This document shows, one piece after another, positions 27,335 through 36,374 of a DNA stretch of 50,581 bases. Numbering within the stretch: the first letter of the stretch is position 1; each line of letters opens with the position of its first letter. The notes beneath the pieces were generated by a model. The model ran no database searches. It saw only the letters and a program-made list of their open reading frames with translations, and had not been told where the DNA came from. Made by a program: the position numbers and the translations under genes. This DNA comes from an uncultured Bacteroidota bacterium (GTDB lineage Bacteria > Bacteroidota > Bacteroidia > Bacteroidales > F082), in NCBI GenBank assembly GCA_913055825.1, contig CAJXKB010000013.1:1-50581 (forward strand). The letters are read 5' to 3'.

Positions 27335-27904
27335 TTATTTGTCTTGCTTTTGTTCAAAAGCTTCACAAAGTTTTTGAAACCATCGTTGACCGAATTTCCT
27401 AATCAGCGGCGTTTTAAGGTATTGATATAAAGGAATTTTATCCTGACTTCCTTTGATTAAAGCCACTTTACAAATATCCCACTGATCGTAATTTACAGCG
27501 GTATGTTCTTTTAATTGGTTAAGCCTGACGGGATATAAGTGGCAGGAAATTGGTTTTTGAAATTTAATCTTACCCTCTATCCAGGCTTTCTCAATGGCAC
27601 AATAGCTAATACCATTTTCAAAATAGACAAAAGCACATTCGCGGTCGTTTACCAATGGAGTGACATATTCGCCTTCCGCATCATAATCGAAAACACCATA
27701 TTTTTCAACCACTTCGATGCCTTTTTGGGCCATGTAGGGTTTGATTTCATCCAGATAGTCTTCAATAATCGAAATTTCACTTTCTTCCAGTGGAGCACCG
27801 GCATCGCCTTCCACACAACAATCGCCATGACATTGGGATAAGTTGCAGGAGAAATAAATCTTTCCCAGGTCTTCCGAAACCAGGGTGTCATCAATGATAA
27901 TCAT
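27335..27904 (-). CDS. DUF3109 family cysteine-rich protein
   Basis: The protein has 189 residues. The N terminus MIIIDDTLVSEDLGKIYFSC and the cluster CNLSQCHGDCC are the DUF3109 signature; further conserved cysteines occur in RECAFVY, SYCAIEKAW and ISCHLYPVR. The pattern suggests a metal- or iron-sulfur-binding protein related to YkgJ-type zinc/iron-chelating domains, but no function is established to my knowledge. It is a single gene. A -7 box ends only 5 bases before the ATG, so the mRNA may be almost leaderless. Confidence 0.92.
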   Translation of the reverse strand: MIIIDDTLVSEDLGKIYFSCNLSQCHGDCCVEGDAGAPLEESEISIIEDYLDEIKPYMAQKGIEVVEKYGVFDYDAEGEYVTPLVNDRECAFVYFENGISYCAIEKAWIEGKIKFQKPISCHLYPVRLNQLKEHTAVNYDQWDICKVALIKGSQDKIPLYQYLKTPLIRKFGQRWFQKLCEAFEQKQDK

Positions 27905-27909
27905 GGCGG

Positions 27910-27917
27910 CAAAAATA
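27910..27917 (-). promoter_or_regulatory. -7 promoter element directly before the DUF3109 gene
   Basis: On the minus strand the box is TATTTTTG, an exact TAnnTTTG match, with 5 bases between it and the ATG. Transcription would begin at or within a few bases of the start codon. Confidence 0.4.
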
Positions 27918-27955
27918 CAGAATCCTATCCGATGAAAAACGTTGTTTGACCTGTT

Positions 27956-28804
27956 TTAACTTCTATTTTTCAGGAAAGCTGGCTTGAGGTTTCTAATAGT
28001 TCGTAACCTGTAAAAAAAAGAATGTTCGCGCATAGTTTCATCTTCTTTGAGTTGTTCTGCCAATAAAAGGCCTTCGCGATATCCAACTTCAAATATTTCG
28101 TCTGCTTTATTGAAGTCGAGGGTGGAAAACAGGCGTGTATCAGGCGGATCAATTACGTAATCGCAATATTGAAGTTCCTGACGAATAGTATTGTATACTG
28201 CAAGATGATAAGTCCGGGCAGCGATATCTTTCATGCGTTTAAAAGATTCTATCTCAGCAATGTGGTTCACGTGGCTGCCAATAATCTTGTCACACTTACC
28301 CCGCAAAATATGAGCTGCCATATTTTTTGTAAGTCCCCCGTCCACATAATAAATGCCATCAATAATTACCGGGCAAAACAACATGGGGATGGATGCAGAG
28401 GCTATGGCAAAAGAAACCAGTTCTCCTTCCGATTTAATTTCGAAATGACCCGTATTTAAATTGGTAACGGTGATAAAAGTTGGAATTTTTAACGCATTAA
28501 AATTGTCTGTTGGTGCCCATTTATGAAACACTTTTTCAACTTTTTTTAGATTAAAAAGTCCCATTCGGCGCATGTTGATATTGGAAAGCGTAAGCGGTTT
28601 TATTTCATGGTCGATAAGTGCTAACATTTCTTTTGGGGTTTTGCCCAGGCCGTAGCCAACCGCCACCAGGGCACCCATACTTGTTCCTGAGATAACAGAC
28701 GGGTTGATTTCGTTTTCATCCAACGCCTGTAAAATACCTAAGTGGGCAATCCCTCTGGCACCCCCACCACTCAGGGCAAGTCCGTAAGTAGTTTTGTGTT
28801 TCAT
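27956..28804 (-). CDS. Patatin-like phospholipase
   Basis: The protein has 282 residues. It contains the oxyanion motif GGGARG (residues 13-18 region), the nucleophile elbow GTSMG with S42, and the dyad aspartate D155 in YVDGGL. These are the three hallmarks of the patatin/RssA family of serine lipid hydrolases. No signal peptide or beta-barrel domain is present, so it should be cytoplasmic or peripheral. It is divergent from tadA, with a 78-base shared upstream region. Confidence 0.93.
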   Translation of the reverse strand: MKHKTTYGLALSGGGARGIAHLGILQALDENEINPSVISGTSMGALVAVGYGLGKTPKEMLALIDHEIKPLTLSNINMRRMGLFNLKKVEKVFHKWAPTDNFNALKIPTFITVTNLNTGHFEIKSEGELVSFAIASASIPMLFCPVIIDGIYYVDGGLTKNMAAHILRGKCDKIIGSHVNHIAEIESFKRMKDIAARTYHLAVYNTIRQELQYCDYVIDPPDTRLFSTLDFNKADEIFEVGYREGLLLAEQLKEDETMREHSFFYRLRTIRNLKPAFLKNRS

Positions 28805-28833
28805 GCTGTAATTTTTTATCCTGATGCGTTAAT

Positions 28834-28841
28834 CAAAGATA
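28834..28841 (-). promoter_or_regulatory. -7 promoter element before the patatin gene
   Basis: On the minus strand the box is TATCTTTG, an exact TAnnTTTG match and the same octamer as before mccA. It ends 29 bases before the ATG. Confidence 0.45.
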
Positions 28842-28882
28842 GGGAAACTTTTGTTAAAGGATACTTTCTTAATTTTACACCT

Positions 28883-29335
28883 ATGAACCTGAGTGTATTT
28901 TCTGATGAGTATTTTATGAAAGAAGCCCTCAAAGAGGCTCAAAAAGCTTTTGACGAAGGAGAGGTGCCGGTGGGTGCTGTAGTAGTATGTAAACAGCAAA
29001 TTATTGCACGGGCGCATAATATGACACAAAAATTAAATGATGTTACAGCACATGCCGAAATGCAGGCTTTTACGGCGGCCTCCCATTTTTTGGGAAGTAA
29101 ATTCCTGAAAGATTGTACTCTGTATGTTACGCTGGAACCTTGTGTAATGTGTGCCGGGGCGGCCTTATGGACACAAATCGGGAAGGTGGTTATTGGTGCT
29201 GCCGACGAGAAAAGAGGCTTTCGGTTAGTATCTGACACACTGTTGCATCCCTCCACTGAATTTGTGGAAGGAGTACTGGCCGAAGAGAGTAGCAATTTGT
29301 TAAAGAAATTTTTCCTTGAAAGGCGCAAAAATTAA
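28883..29335 (+). CDS. tadA: tRNA-specific adenosine deaminase
   Basis: From the ATG at 28883 the protein has 150 residues, the normal TadA length; the frame is open further upstream but would overlap the patatin gene. Zinc and catalytic residues are in TAHAEMQAF (H57, E59) and EPCVMC (C87, C90). It converts A34 to inosine in the tRNA-Arg(ACG) anticodon. A one-mismatch -7 box (TAATTTTA, 28870-28877) ends 5 bases before the ATG. Confidence 0.93.
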   Translation: MNLSVFSDEYFMKEALKEAQKAFDEGEVPVGAVVVCKQQIIARAHNMTQKLNDVTAHAEMQAFTAASHFLGSKFLKDCTLYVTLEPCVMCAGAALWTQIGKVVIGAADEKRGFRLVSDTLLHPSTEFVEGVLAEESSNLLKKFFLERRKN

Positions 29336-29458
29336 CGACTAAACAGCTAATTATCAACATTTGTTGATTTCTCCTGTTGAAACGTTGTGAATAAATTCAT
29401 TTTAATTTGAGAACGACTCTAAATAAATTTGAGCTTTATGTAATTTCCTATTATTTAA

Positions 29459-29466
29459 TACCTTTG
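29459..29466 (+). promoter_or_regulatory. -7 promoter element before glyA
   Basis: TACCTTTG matches TAnnTTTG exactly, with a TTTA/TTTG-like element at about 29435 near the -33 position. It ends 33 bases before the ATG at 29500, and excludes the longer upstream start at 29407. Confidence 0.55.
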
Positions 29467-29499
29467 TCCTTCAATTACAGTACAGTTTTAAAATTAAAC

Positions 29500-30783
29500 A
29501 TGATGGAAAGAGATCAAAAAATATTCGACCTGATTAAGCAGGAAAAAGAACGACAAATGCGTGGCATTGAGCTTATTGCTTCTGAAAACTTTGTAAGCGA
29601 TCAGGTGCTTGAAGCCATGGGTTCGGTAATGACTAACAAATATGCCGAGGGTTATCCAGGCAAACGGTATTACGGAGGTTGCGAAATTGTTGACCAGTCG
29701 GAACAGCTGGCTATCGATCGCGCCCGTGAGTTGTTTAATGCCGAATATGCCAATGTACAGCCTCACTCCGGGGCCCAGGCTAATATGGCTGTTTTGCTGG
29801 CTTGTTTGAAACCAGGCGATACTTTTATGGGACTCGATTTGTCGCATGGCGGCCACTTGTCACACGGTTCTCATGTTAATTCGTCAGGAATTCTATATCG
29901 TCCGGTGGCTTACAAGGTAAAAGAAGAAACCGGTACTGTTGATTATGACCAGATGGAAGAACTGGCTTTAAAAGAAAAACCGAAATTGATCATTGCCGGA
30001 GCTTCGGCTTATTCGCGTGATTGGGATTATGAGCGTATGCGCAACATTGCCGATCAGGTAGGTGCTATTCTGATGGCTGATATCTCGCATCCGGCCGGCT
30101 TAATTGCCAAAGGCTTGTTAAACGACCCCATCGAATATTGCCATATCGTAACTACCACTACCCACAAAACGTTACGCGGTCCCCGTGGCGGGATGATTTT
30201 GATGGGCGAAGATTTTGAAAACCCGTTTGGAATAAAAACACCAAAAGGAGCAACCAAAATGATGTCGGCAGTATTGAATTCGGCTATTTTCCCCGGTGTT
30301 CAGGGGGGGCCGTTGGAGCATGTAATTGCTGCCAAAGCTGTTGCTTTTGGCGAAGCACTTACCGATAGCTATTTTGAATATATTCTACAGGTTAAAAATA
30401 ATGCTCAGGTCATGGCAAAAGCCTTTATAGACAGGGGTTATCATGTAATTTCAGGAGGAACAGATAATCATTCGATGTTAATAGATTTGAGAAGTAAATT
30501 TCCGGAAATTACCGGAAAAGTAGTTGAAAACACGCTGGTGAAAGCTGATATTACGGTAAATAAAAACATGGTTCCTTTTGATAGCCGTTCGCCATTTAAA
30601 ACCAGTGGTTTACGTGTTGGTACACCGGCCATTACTACCCGGGGTTTAAAAGAAGAACACATGGAACCCATTGTTGCTTTAATTGATGAAGTGATCAGTA
30701 ATATTGAGGATGAAGCCGTATTAAATACTGTGAAAAAAAGAGTGAATACAATGATGGCAGATTTTCCTTTGTTTGCCTATTGA
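29500..30783 (+). CDS. glyA: Serine hydroxymethyltransferase
   Basis: From the ATG at 29500 the protein has 427 residues, the usual length. It has [19 protein letters not shown] and YPGKRYYGG at the N terminus, the PLP-lysine segment [14 protein letters not shown], and [14 protein letters not shown] near the C terminus. It interconverts serine and glycine and supplies one-carbon units on tetrahydrofolate. The start was chosen because the promoter box lies between it and the longer alternative, and because family members begin at this point. It is a single gene with its own terminator. Confidence 0.97.
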   Translation: MMERDQKIFDLIKQEKERQMRGIELIASENFVSDQVLEAMGSVMTNKYAEGYPGKRYYGGCEIVDQSEQLAIDRARELFNAEYANVQPHSGAQANMAVLLACLKPGDTFMGLDLSHGGHLSHGSHVNSSGILYRPVAYKVKEETGTVDYDQMEELALKEKPKLIIAGASAYSRDWDYERMRNIADQVGAILMADISHPAGLIAKGLLNDPIEYCHIVTTTTHKTLRGPRGGMILMGEDFENPFGIKTPKGATKMMSAVLNSAIFPGVQGGPLEHVIAAKAVAFGEALTDSYFEYILQVKNNAQVMAKAFIDRGYHVISGGTDNHSMLIDLRSKFPEITGKVVENTLVKADITVNKNMVPFDSRSPFKTSGLRVGTPAITTRGLKEEHMEPIVALIDEVISNIEDEAVLNTVKKRVNTMMADFPLFAY

Positions 30784-30801
30784 TATTTGATAATAATTTG
30801 A

Positions 30802-30840
30802 AACAAAGCCCGGAGTGCATTAGCTTTTTCGGGCTTTGTT
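30802..30840 (+). terminator. Terminator of glyA
   Basis: The arm AACAAAGCCCG (30802-30812) pairs perfectly with CGGGCTTTGTT (30830-30840) across a 17-base loop, followed by GATTTTTATC. The remaining 225 bases before the ClC gene hold a promoter box and nothing else I recognise. Confidence 0.75.
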
Positions 30841-31034
30841 GATTTTTATCAGGTAATTTCCCTTTCAGCTCGAAAAAGAAGAAATGAAAGATGGACAACA
30901 AAGCCTTATGTTAATAGGTATAAAACAGCTTTACTTTAACGTTTGCGGTATAAGTTTTTTATTTCTAAAGATTAAAAATGAGCACATTTCCTATTTTGGA
31001 GAACAATCTGCTGTACATTCACTCATTTAATCTT

Positions 31035-31042
31035 TACTTTTG
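31035..31042 (+). promoter_or_regulatory. -7 promoter element before the ClC gene
   Basis: TACTTTTG matches TAnnTTTG exactly and ends 23 bases before the TTG start at 31066, supporting that unusual start. Confidence 0.45.
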
Positions 31043-31065
31043 CACCACTTTTTAAAGAAACAACT

Positions 31066-32838
31066 TTGCTTTCGCATCATAAAATATTAAAGAAACCTCT
31101 TGGATATCTCGCTAATCGTCAACAAAGAACGGTTGTAATCTTATTGAGTATGGTTATTGGGGTTTGGGGTGGCCTTTCGGCCGTATTGCTTAAAGACCTC
31201 GCTTTTTATACTCACGAATGGCTTACCCAGGGGTTTGATTTTGGGAGGGGTAATTATCTCTATCTCGCCTTGCCACTGATAGGGTTATCGCTTACTGTTT
31301 TGTTTACTAATTATGTGATTCGTGATAATTTAGGACACGGGGTAAGCATCGTGTTGCTTGCTATTTCGAAACGTTTTGGCCGACTGCGGCGTCATCATCT
31401 TTTTTCGTCAATGGTGGCCAGTATCTTCACCATTACTTTTGGGGGATCTATGGGGTTTGAGGCTCCTATTGTGTTAACGGGAGGTGCCATTGGTTCGTAT
31501 ATGGGACGGCGTTTCCACATGGATCGCAAAACGGTGATTATCCTGGTGGGAGCCGGTGCCAGTGGTGCCCTTGCCGGTATTTTTAAGGCGCCTATTGCTG
31601 CGGTTGTATTTTCACTTGAAATCCTGATGATTGACCTGACCATGGCCAGTTTGATTCCTCTCCTCATTTCGGCAGTTTCAGGTGCCACTATGGCCTATTT
31701 TTTAATGGGTAGCCGTGTTTTGTTTTCTATTCAGCTTAGTCAGGGGTTTAATGTAGACAACCTCCCTTATTATATCCTTTTGGGAATTTTTACCGGTTTT
31801 GTCTCTTTATATTTTAACAAGACTACCTTTATGGTTGAAAATATGATGGGGAAAATTAAACGGCGTTCCGAAAAAGTATTGGTGGGAGGAATTGCACTGG
31901 GAGTCCTTATATATGTTTTCCCTTCGCTTTATGGTGAGGGTTACGAGTTTTTACGGCAGCTTATCAATAGTAATGTTACTAACCTGGTTAACCAAAACTT
32001 TTATAATGCATCTCCGGGAATATGGCATTTGTTACTTTTCATGGCTTTAATTATGATTTTTAAAGTGGTGGCTATGGCTACAACCGGTGCCAGTGGAGGT
32101 GTGGGAGGTGTTTTTGCTCCTTCGTTGTTTATGGGCGGCGTGGCAGGTATGTTTTATGCTAAACTCATTAATATCCTGCCTTTTGTAAATGTACCTGAAA
32201 AGAATATGGCTTTGGTGGGAATGGCTGGTGTGATGGCTGGTGTGATGCACGCCCCCTTAACGGGGATTTTTCTGGTGGCTGAATTTACAGGTGGTTACGA
32301 ACTTTACACTCCTTTGATTTTTACCGCTCTTTTTTCGTACCTGACCATTAACCTTTTTGAACATCATTCCATTTATACGCGGCGATTGGCCGAAAGGGGA
32401 GAGTTAATGACTCATCACAAAGACAAAGCTGTGTTACAAATGATGAAAGTCAATAGCTTGATAGAAACAAACTTCAAAACAATTCATCATGATGCTATGT
32501 TGGGGGATCTGGTGAAAGTATTGGCCAAATCGGAACGTAATGTGGTGGCCGTGGTAGATGAAGCAAATAATTTCCAGGGGATTATCTTTATGAACGATAT
32601 CCGCAACATTATTTTTAAACCAGAATTATACGATAAAGTAAAAGTCGATGAACTGATGTATATGCCTGAGCCACTCGTTAGCCCGGATGAATCGATGGAA
32701 GAAGTGGCCCTCAAATTTCAGGAATCGGGTAACTACAATCTGCCGGTAATTAAAGACGGCAAATATCTTGGATTTGTTTCACGTGCCCGCGTATTTTCAA
32801 AATACCGTGGTTTGTTGCGTGAATTTTCAGATGAATAA
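31066..32838 (+). CDS. ClC-family chloride channel/antiporter with CBS domains
   Basis: The protein has 590 residues: about ten membrane helices (residues 20-440) and a C-terminal pair of CBS domains (about 455-590), which in ClC proteins bind nucleotides and modulate gating. The selectivity motif reads GGSMGFEAPIV, with the gating glutamate at E132, and GATGASGGVGG-like segments form the later pore region. The first pore motif is GHGVS instead of GSGIP, as in many bacterial CBS-bearing ClCs. No in-frame ATG lies between the upstream stop and the first helix, so TTG at 31066 is the likely start. It converges on the S46 peptidase gene. Confidence 0.93.
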   Translation: MLSHHKILKKPLGYLANRQQRTVVILLSMVIGVWGGLSAVLLKDLAFYTHEWLTQGFDFGRGNYLYLALPLIGLSLTVLFTNYVIRDNLGHGVSIVLLAISKRFGRLRRHHLFSSMVASIFTITFGGSMGFEAPIVLTGGAIGSYMGRRFHMDRKTVIILVGAGASGALAGIFKAPIAAVVFSLEILMIDLTMASLIPLLISAVSGATMAYFLMGSRVLFSIQLSQGFNVDNLPYYILLGIFTGFVSLYFNKTTFMVENMMGKIKRRSEKVLVGGIALGVLIYVFPSLYGEGYEFLRQLINSNVTNLVNQNFYNASPGIWHLLLFMALIMIFKVVAMATTGASGGVGGVFAPSLFMGGVAGMFYAKLINILPFVNVPEKNMALVGMAGVMAGVMHAPLTGIFLVAEFTGGYELYTPLIFTALFSYLTINLFEHHSIYTRRLAERGELMTHHKDKAVLQMMKVNSLIETNFKTIHHDAMLGDLVKVLAKSERNVVAVVDEANNFQGIIFMNDIRNIIFKPELYDKVKVDELMYMPEPLVSPDESMEEVALKFQESGNYNLPVIKDGKYLGFVSRARVFSKYRGLLREFSDE

Positions 32839-32865
32839 TCCGTCGCTTTGGATGAACAAAAATAA

Positions 32866-32897
32866 AAAAAGCCACGACAAAATTGTCATGGCTTTTT
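32866..32897. terminator. Bidirectional terminator between ClC and S46 genes
   Basis: AAAAAGCCACGACAA pairs with TTGTCATGGCTTTTT with one mismatch and a 2-base loop. The A-tract and T-tract allow termination on both strands. Confidence 0.85.
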
Positions 32898-32918
32898 AAA
32901 GATAAGCTGTACGGTTTT

Positions 32919-35174
32919 TTACAAGCTTGTAGCGGGCTGCTGCGTTGCGTCTTCCACACGAATAGGCTGTGGCATAGCTTTGTCAAGCTGCAACTCGTCA
33001 ATTAACCTGTGATCACCGGCATATTTATCAATGATAAACAGCACATAGCGGATATCCACAACGATGGTACGTTGCAACTTGGGGATATACGCAATGTCGC
33101 CACTCATGGCTTCCCAGTTACCGTCAAAAGCAAGTCCTAAAAGTTCACCTTTACCATTGATGACCGGGCTTCCCGAATTCCCTCCTGTTATGTCGTTATT
33201 GGTAAGGAAACATACGTCCATTTTTCCATTTTCACCGTAAGGGCCGTAATCTTTGGTTTCATACAGTTCTTTCAGCTTTTTGGGGACAATAAATTCAGGA
33301 TTTGTCGAGTCTTCCTTTTGCATAACTCCATACAGATGGGTTTGATAATAATCGTGAACACCATCCTGTGGATCATACCCTTCTACTTTCCCATAACTAT
33401 AGCGCAGCGTCGAGTTGGCATCCGGATAGAAAACTTTATTGGGCTGCATTTTCATGATACCCTGCATGAACAAACGTTTGGCTTTTTCAAGCGAGCCGCC
33501 CGTGTTGCGATAGGCCATGGAGGCTTGTTGCATTTTGGCCATAAACTCCTGTGATAATATAAATGCAGGATCTTTTTCAAGGGTTTTTAAGTCGGGATCA
33601 GATAAGAATGCCTTGGCTTTGGCTATGCTGCTGAAGTGTGATTTTTCAAATACATAATCAGCGAAAGCGGTATAATTGTTTTTAAACTTTTTCATCATTT
33701 TATCGAGGTATTCAGGATGTAAGCCGGCCGGTGTTTTCTCCATATACATCTTAGTCATAGCTGCGAAAACATCACGGTCGGTAGCCATGTCATAATCTTT
33801 ATATTTTTTGTCAAGACCTTCCTGCATACCTTTTGCCATTTGCTGAATTTTTTTCAGCTTTTTAGTTTTAATATTCTTGTCTTTGGTTTTTTTGTATTGT
33901 TTCATCATGCCTTCCAAACCAGCATACGCTTGGGCAAATTTCATGATCTCAGCACCCGATAGGCCGGTAACACTGGCATAAATAAGTGGTTCTATTACAT
34001 TGCCTTGTTTTGTGTAAACATCAGCAATATCTTTTACCACATCGCCATAAATTGCTTTTCGGGTGGGGTTGGCATTAGCCCATTGATTAAATTGATCGTC
34101 GAAGGCTTGTTTCTTTTCTAATACATGCTGTTTTTTCACACCACGCATCTGACCAATAAAATATTTCCAGCTGTTGGCAATCATAGCATAGTTGGAAGCA
34201 TATTTAATACGAACGGACTGATTGGCATTCATGTGTTTTTTCCACACTTCAAGTTTTTTACCAAATGCCTTCACCAACGGCGGAAAGTAATGAGCCATTC
34301 TGAACTGCAACTCCGGTGCGGTCATGTAACGGTTGGTGCTGCCCGGGAATCCCCAGATCATGGCAAAATCATTTTTCTTGACGCCATTTAGCGAAATGGG
34401 AAGAAAATGTTTGGGTTTTAAAGGCACATTATCTTTTGAATAAGTAGCCGGGGAACCATCAGGCGCAGTGTAAATACGGAATACGGTAAAATCGCCGGTT
34501 TGTCGTGGCCACATCCAGTTGTCGGTATCGCCTCCGAATTTTCCAATGGAGGAAGGGGGAGCACCTACCAAACGTACATCTTTGTATACAATATAAACCA
34601 GCATGTAATATTTATTGCCATTAAAAAAGGGTTTAATCACCACATTGTATTTGCCTTTTTCCGAGTTTTCTTTTTTAAGACGGCTGATAATTTTTCCGGC
34701 TACAGCCGAACGTTGGCTTTCGTTCATCGTGTCGCTGAGCATGGGTATGATACTGTCGGAAACGTCGGCCATGCGCACCAGCACTGATGCTGTCATATTT
34801 TTATTGGGAAGCTCTTCCGCATAACTCATGGCCCAGAAACCGTCTTTCAGGTAATCGTGTTTTACAGAACTGTGTTTTTGAACCGCATCAAAACCACAGT
34901 GATGATTTGTGAATAAAAGACCTTTGTCGGATACAATTTCGGAGGTACAGAAAAACCCCTGAGGGTGTGGGCTGTTCGACAACCCGGCAATGGCATCTTT
35001 CAGGCTCGAGTGGTTTACACTATAAATTTGTTGTGGGGTCAGCTTGAGGCCCAGTCGTTGCATTTCAGCAAAGTTTTGCCTTAAAAGCATGGGAATCCAC
35101 ATGCCTTCGTTGGCTTTTAGGCTTAGTCCTGAAAAAAGCAGGATTATGGCCAGAAAGTAATTGATTTTTTTCAT
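32919..35174 (-). CDS. S46 family dipeptidyl-peptidase, DPP7-like
   Basis: The protein has 751 residues with a signal peptide (residues 1-21). The chymotrypsin-like residues are the histidine pair in LLFTNHHCGFDA (H91-H92) and the nucleophile S667 in DITGGNSGSPV. The S1-pocket residue, 18 positions after the serine, is Gly685 in AFDGNWEAM. By analogy with Porphyromonas enzymes, glycine there marks DPP7 (hydrophobic P1), while DPP11 has arginine. The enzyme would release dipeptides from oligopeptides in the periplasm. It lies 96 bases after an exporter operon on the same strand and may be read with it. Confidence 0.93.
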   Translation of the reverse strand: MKKINYFLAIILLFSGLSLKANEGMWIPMLLRQNFAEMQRLGLKLTPQQIYSVNHSSLKDAIAGLSNSPHPQGFFCTSEIVSDKGLLFTNHHCGFDAVQKHSSVKHDYLKDGFWAMSYAEELPNKNMTASVLVRMADVSDSIIPMLSDTMNESQRSAVAGKIISRLKKENSEKGKYNVVIKPFFNGNKYYMLVYIVYKDVRLVGAPPSSIGKFGGDTDNWMWPRQTGDFTVFRIYTAPDGSPATYSKDNVPLKPKHFLPISLNGVKKNDFAMIWGFPGSTNRYMTAPELQFRMAHYFPPLVKAFGKKLEVWKKHMNANQSVRIKYASNYAMIANSWKYFIGQMRGVKKQHVLEKKQAFDDQFNQWANANPTRKAIYGDVVKDIADVYTKQGNVIEPLIYASVTGLSGAEIMKFAQAYAGLEGMMKQYKKTKDKNIKTKKLKKIQQMAKGMQEGLDKKYKDYDMATDRDVFAAMTKMYMEKTPAGLHPEYLDKMMKKFKNNYTAFADYVFEKSHFSSIAKAKAFLSDPDLKTLEKDPAFILSQEFMAKMQQASMAYRNTGGSLEKAKRLFMQGIMKMQPNKVFYPDANSTLRYSYGKVEGYDPQDGVHDYYQTHLYGVMQKEDSTNPEFIVPKKLKELYETKDYGPYGENGKMDVCFLTNNDITGGNSGSPVINGKGELLGLAFDGNWEAMSGDIAYIPKLQRTIVVDIRYVLFIIDKYAGDHRLIDELQLDKAMPQPIRVEDATQQPATSL

Positions 35175-35270
35175 TTTACATTTTTTAAGGGTGAATTATA
35201 AACACTATTCTGTACTATTGAATATTTTTTTTCATAACCAGCTAATTTATCAATAAATATTAATGAAATG

Positions 35271-36353
35271 TTATATCGGCACCTGAATTTTATCTTTTTT
35301 GTTAATACCTGAAAGAACCTGAATGTTAATACCATCGGAAAGTCCGGTTTTGATGGTTTTTTTCTCAAACTTTTGGGGTGCTGTTTCCACTTCCACGTAA
35401 GTAACCGAATCGCCTTCAAAATGTAATAGTTTCTCGGGAATAGAAAGCACATGTTCGGCACGGTCGAGCACAATGTCGGCATTGGCGCTGTATCCCGAAC
35501 GGATAAACTGATTGTTTTTGAGTTTTACATCGGCTTCAATTTCAAATTGGATGGCCCCGTTTTCTTCCACTCCTTTAGGCGCTATTTTTGTCAAAACCGC
35601 ATCGAATTTGGTGTTGTCGATGGCGCCGATGGTCAGGATGAGTGGCATCCCCAGCTTGATTTTACCCACTTCGGTTTCGTCAATTTTACCCTTGAAAATC
35701 ATGTCGTTCATGTCGGCTACGGTAGCAATGGTGGTTCCTGCATTGAAGTTATTGGCCTCAATCACCTGATTACCGATTTCCACAGGAATATCGAGCACCA
35801 TGCCCGAAATGGTCGACCGTACAAGCGTGTTAGTGGGAGCTCCTTTTTTCTTAATCTGTCCCTCTTTAATAAGCTGCAAGTTTTCTTTTGCGGTTTGAAG
35901 TTCTTCTTTGGCGATGTTGTATTTGGTTTCGTAACTATCAAAATCGGCTTTGGCAATCACACCTTTTTTCAGCAATTCAAATTGACGGTCGTAATTGCGT
36001 TTGGCATCCTCTAAGTTGATTTTGGCCTGATCCACACGTGAAACGGCATTGTTCAGATTAATCATGTTCGGAATCAGGCGGATTTTGGCAATAAGGTCGC
36101 CTTTTTTTACCATCTGGCCTTCTTCCACATATAATTCGGAGATGATGCCCGAAACCACGGGTTTAATCTCAATTTCTTTTCGCGGTACCACCGAACCGGT
36201 TGCTACTGTTTTTTTGATAATGTTTTTATAGGCCGGTATTTCGGTTTTATACACCACCGGTTTTTCCTTCGATTTGTTCCACAGATAATACAGGGTATAT
36301 CCGAATATTCCCAGAATGGCAAAAACAACTAAAATTTTCAAAAATGTCTTCAT
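35271..36353 (-). CDS. HlyD/MacA-like periplasmic adaptor protein
   Basis: The protein has 360 residues: one N-terminal membrane anchor (residues 5-25), a biotinyl/lipoyl-like half (GIISELYVEEGQMVKKGDLI), a coiled-coil hairpin (about 85-165), the second lipoyl half (STISGMVLDIPVEIGNQV) and a C-terminal beta-barrel. This is the RND/MacA adaptor layout. It would link the two MacB-like permeases encoded upstream to an outer-membrane channel, which is not in this operon. It starts 21 bases after the permease stop. Confidence 0.93.
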   Translation of the reverse strand: MKTFLKILVVFAILGIFGYTLYYLWNKSKEKPVVYKTEIPAYKNIIKKTVATGSVVPRKEIEIKPVVSGIISELYVEEGQMVKKGDLIAKIRLIPNMINLNNAVSRVDQAKINLEDAKRNYDRQFELLKKGVIAKADFDSYETKYNIAKEELQTAKENLQLIKEGQIKKKGAPTNTLVRSTISGMVLDIPVEIGNQVIEANNFNAGTTIATVADMNDMIFKGKIDETEVGKIKLGMPLILTIGAIDNTKFDAVLTKIAPKGVEENGAIQFEIEADVKLKNNQFIRSGYSANADIVLDRAEHVLSIPEKLLHFEGDSVTYVEVETAPQKFEKKTIKTGLSDGINIQVLSGINKKDKIQVPI

Positions 36354-36374
36354 GTTCTATTGTATTTAATTTAT

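Noticed and set aside
28742-28882. Longer N terminus for tadA
   Set aside because: It would overlap the divergent patatin gene and its promoter box, and TadA proteins start where the ATG at 28883 lies.
29407-29499. Longer N terminus for glyA
   Set aside because: An exact -7 promoter box lies inside this stretch, and family members start at the ATG at 29500.
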